DNA of 7,506 nt from JBHEMK01 sp046262635 (GTDB lineage: Bacteria > Actinomycetota > Thermoleophilia > Gaiellales > Gaiellaceae): positions 1-7,506 of the forward strand of contig JBHEMK010000176.1 in assembly GCA_046262635.1 (NCBI GenBank), in the 5' to 3' direction. The position numbers were made by a program, and so were the translations under genes. This document shows positions 1 through 5,022 of this stretch, in pieces. Positions within the stretch are counted from its first letter, which is position 1. Each line of letters starts with the position of its first letter. A model generated the notes under the pieces. That model saw only the letters and a program-made list of their open reading frames with translations, had not been told where the DNA came from and did not search any database.

Positions 1-552
1 TCGGCGATCTCGTACGCGGCGTGCGTGGCGGACGTCGAGGTGGACGACGAGACCGGCGAGGTCGTCGTTCTGAGGATGGTGCAGGTCTACGATGTCGGCC
101 GCGCGATCAACCCGATGCTCGTCGAGGGTCAGATCGAGGGCGGCGCGATCATGGGCCTCGGCCTCGGATTGCTCGAGAACAGCTACCCGAACTACCCGTC
201 GGTCGAGCACCGCGGAAACGAGTTTGGCGCCTATCTCGGCCCGGCTCTCCGGGACCTGCCGGAACTCGACAACGTGATCCTCGAGAACCCTTCCGCGGAT
301 GGACCGTTCGGCGCGAAGGCGATCGGCGAGATGGCGAACAACGCACAGCCGCCTGCGATCGTAAACGCTATCCACGATGCGGTCGGCGTCTGGGTGACAG
401 AGATGCCGGCCACGCCGGAGCGGGTACTCGCTGCGATCGAGGACAAGCGGCAGCCGCGTACCGACGGCAAGCGGGTGATCTTCGACGAGCATCTCTCGAC
501 CAGGACCGTTTCGTCGAACGACGGCGCGGGATTCCTGGACACCGATGACTGA
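1..552 (+). CDS. Xanthine dehydrogenase family protein, molybdopterin-binding (large) subunit, C-terminal part (5' truncated by the window)
   Basis: Reading frame 1 is open from the first base and ends at TGA 550-552, so only the last 183 or so residues are present. Seen: the block YDVGRAINPMLVEGQIEGGA followed by GLGLGLLE, and the later block GPFGAKAIGE then PPAIVNAIHDAVGVWVTEMPATPERVLAAI. These are the hallmark C-terminal motifs of the xanthine oxidase/CO dehydrogenase/aldehyde oxidase family (MoCo-binding domain 2). The Glu of GAKAIGE (codon 328-330) aligns with the catalytic base of the family (Glu1261 in bovine xanthine oxidase, from memory). Such subunits hydroxylate N-heteroaromatics, aldehydes or purines using Mo-cofactor, with FeS and FAD subunits usually encoded next door; here those would lie outside the window. 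The substrate cannot be told from this fragment. A GTG at 25 is internal, since homology continues upstream of it. The 3' end overlaps the cupin gene by 8 nt, indicating one operon. Confidence 0.93.
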   Translation, partial: SAISYAACVADVEVDDETGEVVVLRMVQVYDVGRAINPMLVEGQIEGGAIMGLGLGLLENSYPNYPSVEHRGNEFGAYLGPALRDLPELDNVILENPSADGPFGAKAIGEMANNAQPPAIVNAIHDAVGVWVTEMPATPERVLAAIEDKRQPRTDGKRVIFDEHLSTRTVSSNDGAGFLDTDD

Positions 553-940
553 GTCGAGACCGTTCCGCACCTGGACCGGGCGTGACTCGTGGGAGTTCGT
601 CGACGGTGTCCGCCTGCACGCGATCGGCGGGGAGCAGGTGCTCCTCTGCCGCGTGAGCTACGAACCGGGCAAGCGCGTCCCGTGGCACGCGCACGAGCAA
701 ACCGAGCAAGTGATGTTCGTGCTCGACGGTGCTGTCGAGATGACGATCGAGGACGACACACAGAACCTCAACCCCGGCGACGTCGTAGTCGTCAACCGCG
801 GCCTCCGCCACAAGCTCTATTCCGAGGGTGGCGTCACCTTCATCGAGGCGCTCGCGCCGGTGCCCCTCGACCACGTCCCGGACAGGGAGCGCGACCTGGT
901 GCTCGCCGCCGGCGGCGGCGCGCTGCACGTGGAGAAATAA
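545..940 (+). CDS. Cupin-domain protein
   Basis: 131 aa, a single small beta-barrel. Both cupin motifs are visible. Motif 1 is G42-x5-H48-x-H50-x3-E54-x7-G62 (PWHAHEQTEQVMFVLDG). Motif 2 is G78-x5-N84-x-G86-x2-H89 (NPGDVVVVNRGLRH), with Asn where Pro is usual. The four canonical metal ligands (two His and Glu of motif 1, His of motif 2) are all present, so a metal-binding, possibly enzymatic (isomerase, dioxygenase or decarboxylase-like) role is possible; the exact reaction is unknown. ATG 545 lies within the end of the upstream gene (8-nt overlap) with no strong Shine-Dalgarno, so translation is probably coupled to the molybdopterin subunit. The TAA shares its last A with the ATG of the next gene. 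No signal peptide, so cytoplasmic. Confidence 0.9.
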   Translation: MTESRPFRTWTGRDSWEFVDGVRLHAIGGEQVLLCRVSYEPGKRVPWHAHEQTEQVMFVLDGAVEMTIEDDTQNLNPGDVVVVNRGLRHKLYSEGGVTFIEALAPVPLDHVPDRERDLVLAAGGGALHVEK

Positions 941-1140
941 TGCCGCTCCTTCGTGTGGAGCTGTTCGAGCGCCGCCTGACGCCCGAGCTCGAGTCGCGCC
1001 TGATCGAGCGCCTGACCGAGACGCTGCTCGAGGTGCTCGAGGCGCCGGAGCTGAAGGAGCACACCTGGGTGATCGTCGAGGGCCACGATGCCCACCGGTG
1101 GGGGCGCAATGCCAGGCCCTGGGACGAGGGAGGAAGCTGA
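940..1140 (+). CDS. 4-oxalocrotonate tautomerase-like protein (first of a tandem pair)
   Basis: 66 aa, ATG 940 overlapping the preceding TAA by one base (TAATG), with GTGGAG at 929-934 as a likely ribosome-binding site. The protein begins MPLLRVELFERRLTPE, the beta-alpha-beta start of the 4-OT superfamily: Met removal exposes Pro1, the catalytic N-terminal proline, and Arg11 is conserved counting from Pro1. The second strand reads HTWVIVEG, so the position of 4-OT Arg39 is not Arg, while Trp53 sits where 4-OT has Phe50. Compared with the ~62-residue canonical enzyme it has a short C-terminal tail (NARPWDEGGS). It is clearly paralogous to the next gene. Such proteins assemble as hexamers and catalyse keto-enol isomerisation or dehalogenation-type chemistry; the substrate is unknown. 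Family assignment is firm, activity is not. Confidence 0.88.
   Translation: MPLLRVELFERRLTPELESRLIERLTETLLEVLEAPELKEHTWVIVEGHDAHRWGRNARPWDEGGS
1128..1136 (+). promoter_or_regulatory. Ribosome-binding site for the second tautomerase
   Basis: GGGAGGAAG lies 6 nt before ATG 1143 and inside the last codons of the preceding tautomerase. It is the strongest Shine-Dalgarno in the left operon and fixes the start of the 60-residue protein at the Met that exposes Pro1. Confidence 0.7.
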
Positions 1141-1142
1141 AG

Positions 1143-1325
1143 ATGCCGATCATCGAAGTCAAGCTCTACGACAGCCGGGTCACCGAGGAGTCGGTTCCGA
1201 GGATCATCGAGGCGATGACCGAGGCGCTTGCGGAGTCGTCCGGGGCCGCGAGGGAGCACATCCAGGTGCTGGTCGAAGGCGTGTCCCCGAAAAACTGGGG
1301 CGTCGCCGGCAAGCCGCAGGGCTAG
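1143..1325 (+). CDS. 4-oxalocrotonate tautomerase-like protein (second of a tandem pair)
   Basis: 60 aa, starting 2 nt after the stop of the first tautomerase. The N-terminus MPIIEVKLYDSRVTEE gives Pro1 and Arg11 (numbered after Met removal), as in 4-OT. The second strand is HIQVLVEGVSPKNWGVAGKP, a typical 4-OT family C-terminal half, with Gln40 near the place of Arg39 and Trp51 in the place of Phe50. It looks closer to ordinary bacterial 4-OT proteins than its upstream partner and has no C-terminal extension. Two adjacent divergent 4-OT genes are known from family members that form alpha3beta3 heterohexamers (trans-3-chloroacrylic acid dehalogenase and heterohexameric 4-OT, established knowledge), so the pair may work as one complex (inference). 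It is the last gene of the + strand operon and ends in the CTAG shared with the convergent dehydratase gene. Confidence 0.9.
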   Translation: MPIIEVKLYDSRVTEESVPRIIEAMTEALAESSGAAREHIQVLVEGVSPKNWGVAGKPQG

Positions 1326-3592
1326 GTCGCCGCTCCGACGGGCGCCTCGACGAGGACGAGCTCGGTCGCCGGTGCACCGCGGACGATCGCTGCCGTCTCC
1401 CGCGCGTGGAGCAGCGTCGTCAGAACGATCAGCTTCGCTCGCGCGTAGTTGTCGAGCACCGTCGGGACAGGCGCGACCGGGCGGCCGCACGCGTAGCCCG
1501 CAGCGTTCCGGCCGATCTGGCGGTACGAGTCCAGGGTCAGCGACGGCGCCATCCCGAACAGCTCAAGGCAATCGAGCGGCTCGAGGTCCGCGCGGTGGAT
1601 CAGGGCGGTGCCCTTCGACTGGAGGCCGACGGCGACCGCCGATCCTGAGAGCTGGGCGCCGTCGTGGCCGATGAAGGCGACGTCCGAGGAACGGCGGACG
1701 CGTACGAGCCGGGGCTGCGCGCCCTCCTCCCGGACGCCGTCGAGCAGCGCCGCGAGCACGTCACGGTGCGGCAGGCCGTTGATCGTCTCGGACAGGGCGT
1801 CGCCGAACGCCGGCCCGACGGCGATCACGACCTCGTCGGCTCTGTCGCCAGATCTGGCTACATGGACTTCCTCGACCACTTTCCCGACAGCCTGCCCACC
1901 GCCCAGCAGGCGAGCATCGATCGAGTGCGGCAACTGCTGCAGGCGCCGCCAGCGTTCTCCCTCGAGGCGGTACCCGGTCCCGGGGCCGGCGTAGTGATTT
2001 TCGTCGTTCACAGCCGAGACGACCGTTCCGTCGGGCGTGATGATCGCCGAGGTCTGGAGGTAATCGGCGGCGACCTTCTGGCGCTGCATTCCGAAGACCG
2101 CTCCGGCGATCTCGGGGAAGCCGGCCGACTCGAGCGCGCGCGCGACGTCGAGCCCGCTGATCCGCTCGAGCAGCACGCGGTCGCCTGCGCGAACGTCGGC
2201 GGCGCGGTCGCGGTTCGGCAGGTCGCGCGAATCGAGGCAGGTCGTCGCGAGCCGAACCTCGTCGTCGGTGATCGGCGGGAATCCAAACGCGCCGAAGACG
2301 GCCTGCACGGCACGCGCGGCGCGCTCGCGGACCGCCAGTGCGTCCTCTTCCGCGAGCGGGTCGATCCCGGCATCCACCTGCCAGTCGCGCTGGATCGTCA
2401 ACCACTCGTCGAGGTCGTGCGAGTCGAAGTTGCCGCCCCCGAACATGTTGTCGTAGCGCGGGATCGCAGAGTAGCCCGAGGTGACGAAGTCGCTTCCAGG
2501 CAGGAACTGGCCCATCAACTTTGCCGTCTTGCGGATTTCCGAGTGACTCGCGATCGCGTCGTTTCCGGACGCGACTTCGAGGTCGAGCCAGGCCGCGAGC
2601 ACGTTCTCTGCCAGCACCTCCCTCGTCCCACCGGGGACGGAGAGCACGAGCGCGACGCACGAGATCGATCCGTTCTGCACGCCCTGCGAGCCGGCGGCGC
2701 GTACGAGCGAGAGGCAGCGGGCCTCGAGGTAAAGCATCGACTTACCCTGCGACTCGCCCATCAGCGCCTCTGAGCCTCCGCCCGAGGTGAAGCGCACCTT
2801 GATTCCGCGCGATGCATAGGCCGACGCCAGGAACGCCTTCGACCACGGCGTGTCGTCGCCGTCGACGAATACGGGCTCGGTGCCGTAGACCGAAAGCGTC
2901 TCCGCGTAGGTGACGAGGCCCTGGATCGCGAGGCGCAGGTTCAGCCGCTCCTCGACCGCGCACTGGGTGAGGACGCCGGGCCGGCCGGTCTGCGAGCCGA
3001 CGAGGATCGCGATCGCGTTCAGCGGCGCGTAGCGAGAGACGCCGACGGTGGTCTCGATCTCGGCAAATCCGCGCGCAGCAGCCTCGGCCGCGTCGGCGGC
3101 GAGCAACGCCGGATTCTCCTTCAGGTTGGTGACATGCGCCTGATTGGCGGGCGCGCGTCGCGCGCGCAGCTTCTTGAGGGCGAACATCAGCTCGACCGGG
3201 TCGAGGATCGCCATGATCCGCGCGAGCCGCCCCGGTGTCAGGCCGCGCGACAGGCGGACGAGCTCCGCGCGCGGGACGTCGACGTCGACGAGCCGGCGGG
3301 CGATCTCCAGGTCGTCGAGCGCCTCCGTCTCGAGCGCGACCTCGACGTCGAGGCCCGAGCGGGCTATGAAGTGGTCGATGGCGTCCCACGCCTGCTCGGG
3401 ACAGCCGTCGATCTCGACGATACGACCGTCCTCGATCACGAGCGACGGCTCCGGGTCGTTCGGGCCGTTCATGGCGACGAGCCCGAGCTCAGCCAGCGGC
3501 TCGATCAGCAGCTCGCGCCGCAGCTCGCGCTGCTCGCGGGCGGCGAAGCGCGCGGAGCGGTCCTCAGGCGGCAAGGAGGCCTCGGCTCGCAT
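1322..3592 (-). CDS. pduCD: B12-dependent diol/glycerol dehydratase, fused large (alpha) and medium (beta) subunits
   Basis: 756 aa. Residues about 10-560 match the PduC/DhaB large subunit (about 555 aa): PNDPEPS at 45, DHFIARSG at 73, RARRAPANQAHVTNLKENP at 143, RYAPLNAIAILVGSQTGRPG at 188, YGTEPVFVDGDDTPWSK at 236, GKSMLYLEARC at 283, GYSAIPRYDNMF at 373. Active-site residues I recall for the Klebsiella enzyme (Q141, H143, E170, E221, Q296, D335, S362) all recur at a constant +10 offset: Q151, H153, E180, E231, Q306, D345, S372. After a short linker (about 560-575), residues about 585-735 match the PduD/DhaC medium subunit: DEVVIAVGPAFG, SSDVAFIGHDG, GLQSKGTALIH, LELFGMAPSLTLDSYRQIG. The enzyme converts 1,2-propanediol, glycerol or ethylene glycol to aldehydes by an adenosylcobalamin radical mechanism. 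The usual microcompartment/solubility extension of the medium subunit is absent. ATG 3592 is supported by the N-terminal alignment; the gene overlaps pduE by 29 nt. Subunit fusion and order differ from the classical C-D-E operon. Confidence 0.95.
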   Translation of the reverse strand: MRAEASLPPEDRSARFAAREQRELRRELLIEPLAELGLVAMNGPNDPEPSLVIEDGRIVEIDGCPEQAWDAIDHFIARSGLDVEVALETEALDDLEIARRLVDVDVPRAELVRLSRGLTPGRLARIMAILDPVELMFALKKLRARRAPANQAHVTNLKENPALLAADAAEAAARGFAEIETTVGVSRYAPLNAIAILVGSQTGRPGVLTQCAVEERLNLRLAIQGLVTYAETLSVYGTEPVFVDGDDTPWSKAFLASAYASRGIKVRFTSGGGSEALMGESQGKSMLYLEARCLSLVRAAGSQGVQNGSISCVALVLSVPGGTREVLAENVLAAWLDLEVASGNDAIASHSEIRKTAKLMGQFLPGSDFVTSGYSAIPRYDNMFGGGNFDSHDLDEWLTIQRDWQVDAGIDPLAEEDALAVRERAARAVQAVFGAFGFPPITDDEVRLATTCLDSRDLPNRDRAADVRAGDRVLLERISGLDVARALESAGFPEIAGAVFGMQRQKVAADYLQTSAIITPDGTVVSAVNDENHYAGPGTGYRLEGERWRRLQQLPHSIDARLLGGGQAVGKVVEEVHVARSGDRADEVVIAVGPAFGDALSETINGLPHRDVLAALLDGVREEGAQPRLVRVRRSSDVAFIGHDGAQLSGSAVAVGLQSKGTALIHRADLEPLDCLELFGMAPSLTLDSYRQIGRNAAGYACGRPVAPVPTVLDNYARAKLIVLTTLLHARETAAIVRGAPATELVLVEAPVGAAT

Positions 3593-3959
3593 AGACCTGC
3601 ATGGCGTGGCGGACGAACGCGGCGGTCAGCGGCGCGCTCCACTCCTCGAGCCGTGTGGCCCACTCCTCGAGCTCCCCCGCCGACGAGCGGCCGGGGCGTA
3701 GGGCCGTATAGATCTCGAGAATCGCCTCGTCCGGGAGCGGGGCGAGCTCCGCGGCGCGCAGCAGGTTGTCGGCGAGCTGCGGCCGGCCGGCCGCAGCGGC
3801 CACCTCGGCTTGCAGCCGGAGCGTTCCCGAGGTCGCCCGAAGCTCCGCCGCCTCAACGCCGTACAGCGCGAGGTCGCCGAGCGGGATGCCGCCCGGTGTC
3901 GTGACCAGGTCAGGTCGCCGTGCCCCCAGCGGATAGTCCGTGCTCGGATCGAACTCCAT
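3564..3959 (-). CDS. pduE: B12-dependent diol/glycerol dehydratase, small (gamma) subunit
   Basis: 131 aa from ATG 3959; a TTG at 3992 would give 142 aa. Seen: DYPLGARRPDLVTTP, TSGTLRLQAEVAAAAGRPQL, NLLRAAELAPLPDEAILEIY and TALRPGRSSAGELEEWA, which line up throughout with PduE/DhaE (DYPLA..HPEWVKT, TLRLQA..A..AGR..LA.N..RAAEL..VPD..ILEIYNALRP..S..EL). The classical protein is about 173 aa; the missing part is the N-terminal ~35 residues that carry the encapsulation helix in the Pdu system. I prefer ATG 3959: homology begins right after it, and TACGGT sits 7 nt upstream, fitting a leaderless transcript, whereas the TTG would run back past the start of the divergent gene. It is the first gene of the minus-strand operon and overlaps the fused large/medium gene by 29 nt. 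It completes the alpha-beta-gamma set from two polypeptides. Confidence 0.92.
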   Translation of the reverse strand: MEFDPSTDYPLGARRPDLVTTPGGIPLGDLALYGVEAAELRATSGTLRLQAEVAAAAGRPQLADNLLRAAELAPLPDEAILEIYTALRPGRSSAGELEEWATRLEEWSAPLTAAFVRHAMQVYASRGLLAA

Positions 3960-3984
3960 CTCGAAAACCGTATAGAAATGCCCT
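3960..3984. promoter_or_regulatory. Divergent promoter region, probably leaderless in both directions
   Basis: Only 25 bp separate the preferred ATG of pduE (3959, minus) from the GTG of the SDR (3985, plus). On the minus strand TACGGT (3972-3967) fits a TAnnnT -10 hexamer and is 7 nt from the ATG. On the plus strand TATAGA (3971-3976) is 8 nt from the GTG. Neither start has a Shine-Dalgarno, which fits leaderless transcripts, common in actinobacteria. The two -10 elements overlap at the TA/TATA core, so the two polymerases would compete. No convincing -35 elements were found. No cobalamin riboswitch fits in this space. Confidence 0.45.
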
Positions 3985-4671
3985 GTGAGCAACCACTACG
4001 ACTTCGAGGGACGTGTCGCGCTCGTCACTGGCGGGGCGAGCGGCATCGGCGCGGCAACGGTCGAGCGGTTGCGTGCCGGCGGGGCGGAGGTGCACGTCTT
4101 CGACCTCGAGCACGGCGACGACGTGCGCGAATCGGTGCAGTTGAACGCGGCCGTCGGGCGGTTGCCGAGGCTCGACATCCTCGTCTGCTCGGCGGGTGTC
4201 GGCGGCGACTCGCTCCACACCGAGGACGTTTCCGACGCAGAGTGGGAGCGTGTTCACGCAATCAACCTGAACGGCGTCTTCTACGCGAACCGCGCCTCGA
4301 TCCCGAAGATGAAGTCGCGTGGATACGGACGGATCGTCAACGTTGCCTCGATTGCCGGCAAGGAAGGGAACCCGATGGCGGGTGCCTACTCCTCGTCGAA
4401 GGGAGCGGTGATCGCGATCACGAAGGCGATCGGCAAGGATCTCGCGGGCAGCGGGATCCTCGTCAACTGCATCGCCCCGGCTGTGATCAACACGCCGATC
4501 CTCGGTCAGATCTCGCAGGAACACATCGACTACATGACCTCGCGCATCCCGCTCGGGCGCGTCGGCCAGCCGGACGAGGTGGCCGCGCTCGTCTGCTGGC
4601 TCGCGAGCGAGGATCTGTCGTTCTCCACGGGAGCCTGCTACGACGTCTCCGGCGGCCGCGCGACCTACTGA
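3985..4671 (+). CDS. Short-chain dehydrogenase/reductase (SDR), classical type, compact
   Basis: 228 aa. Seen: the Rossmann glycine motif TGGASGIG at 15-22; Asp40 at the end of beta2 (VHVFDLEHGDD), which favours NAD(H) over NADP(H); CSAG at 68-71 in place of the usual NNAG; and a complete catalytic tetrad, Asn94 (HAINLNGVF), Ser122 (VNVASIAG), Tyr135 and Lys139 (AYSSSKGA). The C-terminal LVNCIAPAVINTPI and GRVGQPDEVAALVCWLASED blocks are typical. It oxidises or reduces a secondary alcohol/ketone or similar with NAD; the substrate is not predictable. It is about 20 residues shorter than the usual 250 because the segment between beta2 and beta4 is shortened. The GTG start at 3985 is set by homology beginning at residue 7 and by the -10-like TATAGA; no ribosome-binding site is seen. 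It is divergent from the diol dehydratase, so a linked pathway is plausible. Confidence 0.93.
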   Translation: MSNHYDFEGRVALVTGGASGIGAATVERLRAGGAEVHVFDLEHGDDVRESVQLNAAVGRLPRLDILVCSAGVGGDSLHTEDVSDAEWERVHAINLNGVFYANRASIPKMKSRGYGRIVNVASIAGKEGNPMAGAYSSSKGAVIAITKAIGKDLAGSGILVNCIAPAVINTPILGQISQEHIDYMTSRIPLGRVGQPDEVAALVCWLASEDLSFSTGACYDVSGGRATY

Positions 4672-4710
4672 TCCGGGTCGGTCGAAGCCGGCGGCACCCG
4701 CGGACGGATC
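4670..4710 (+). terminator. Possible imperfect hairpin after the SDR gene
   Basis: GATCC (4670-4674) can pair with GGATC (4706-4710), and the adjoining GGGT (4675-4678) with ACCC (4696-4699), leaving a 6-nt bulge on the right side. The structure begins inside the SDR stop codon. No T-tract follows directly. A weak terminator candidate; energy not computed. Confidence 0.25.
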
Positions 4711-4891
4711 ATTGCTTGCTGGCGGTTTTGGCAACTCGGCGCAGTAGTTCTTCCCGCCTGAGGGGACTGGATCGATTCTGACTCGGGTAGTAGCTGATGA
4801 ACCGGTCGAGCTTGGCTGCCGCTATCCCGAAGAGGTCGACGCACTGCGACCAGTCGGCAGCGGTCCGCCGACGCGATGAGCAAGTGCTCAA
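4709..4891 (-). CDS. Doubtful small ORF, unknown function
   Basis: 60 aa from a TTG start, ending in TGA at 4711-4709. I do not recognise it. In its favour, codons for the middle part (ADWSQCVDLFGIAAAKLDRF) have G/C-rich third positions and the translation looks like an amphipathic helix followed by a basic C-terminus (LRREELLRRVAKTASKQ). Against it, the N-terminus is low-quality, there is no clear ribosome-binding site, and the frame stays open upstream to 4955 without a better start. It may be a remnant of a gene, a small real gene on the opposite strand of the spacer, or chance in high-GC DNA. Confidence 0.25.
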   Translation of the reverse strand: MSTCSSRRRTAADWSQCVDLFGIAAAKLDRFISYYPSQNRSSPLRREELLRRVAKTASKQ

Positions 4892-4905
4892 TGACCAGGG
4901 GTCAT
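4877..4905. promoter_or_regulatory. Two abutting dyads upstream of the propeller gene (operator-like)
   Basis: TGAGCA-AG-TGCTCA (4877-4890) is followed with no gap by ATGACC-AGG-GGTCAT (4891-4905): two perfect 6-bp inverted repeats with 2- and 3-nt centres. An outer pairing CGATGA (4874-4879) with TCATCG (4902-4907) is also possible. They lie about 50 nt before the possible promoter and about 120 nt before the start codon of the secreted protein. They could bind a dimeric regulator or form a hairpin; no known operator was recognised. Confidence 0.3.
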
Positions 4906-4934
4906 CGATCGGCGCCTTTGGGCGGTCGGGGGGT

Positions 4935-4961
4935 TTGAGCTGCGCGTCTTGTGGCTAGGAC
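4935..4961 (+). promoter_or_regulatory. Weak candidate promoter of the propeller gene
   Basis: TTGAGC (4935-4940) and TAGGAC (4956-4961) resemble -35 and -10 boxes, but the spacer is only 15 nt (17 nt if GTTTGA is taken as the -35). This is the best pair I can find between the SDR and the propeller gene. Evidence is weak. Confidence 0.2.
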
Positions 4962-5012
4962 TCGAAAAACCAGCCTCGGCTCCGCCTCATGCTGGGGAGA
5001 TTCGTCAATGAC

Positions 5013-5022
5013 GGAGGGAAAG
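5013..5022 (+). promoter_or_regulatory. Ribosome-binding site deciding the start of the propeller gene
   Basis: GGAGG at 5013-5017 followed by 5 nt (GAAAG) and ATG 5023. This supports the ATG placed directly before the signal-peptide hydrophobic core. A second in-frame ATG at 5008 has GGGGAG (4994-4998) 9 nt upstream and would add five residues (MTEGK). The GTG at 4951 is unlikely because the extra residues look non-coding. Confidence 0.65.

Noticed and set aside
231..1490. Long overlapping ORFs on the minus strand and in other plus frames of the left operon
   Set aside because: They are Arg/Pro/Ser-rich shadows of high-GC genes; the plus-strand genes carry clear family motifs and operon spacing.
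1664..2773. 369-aa plus-strand ORF inside the dehydratase gene
   Set aside because: It is a shadow: the minus strand encodes the diol dehydratase with continuous homology and conserved active-site residues.
3960..3984. Cobalamin riboswitch ahead of the B12-dependent dehydratase
   Set aside because: Only 25 bp separate the divergent starts, far too short for a B12 riboswitch, and no B12-box-like sequence was seen.
3960..3992. TTG 3992 as the start of the small dehydratase subunit
   Set aside because: It overlaps the start of the divergent gene and adds residues not matched in PduE; ATG 3959 has a -10 element at leaderless distance. It is not fully excluded.
3910..4734. 274-aa minus-strand ORF over the SDR gene
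   Set aside because: Antisense shadow of a gene with a full SDR motif set; its translation has no recognisable domain.
4951..5022. GTG 4951 as the start of the propeller protein
   Set aside because: It would place 24 non-homologous residues before the signal peptide; ATG 5023 has a good GGAGG ribosome-binding site and sits right before the hydrophobic core.
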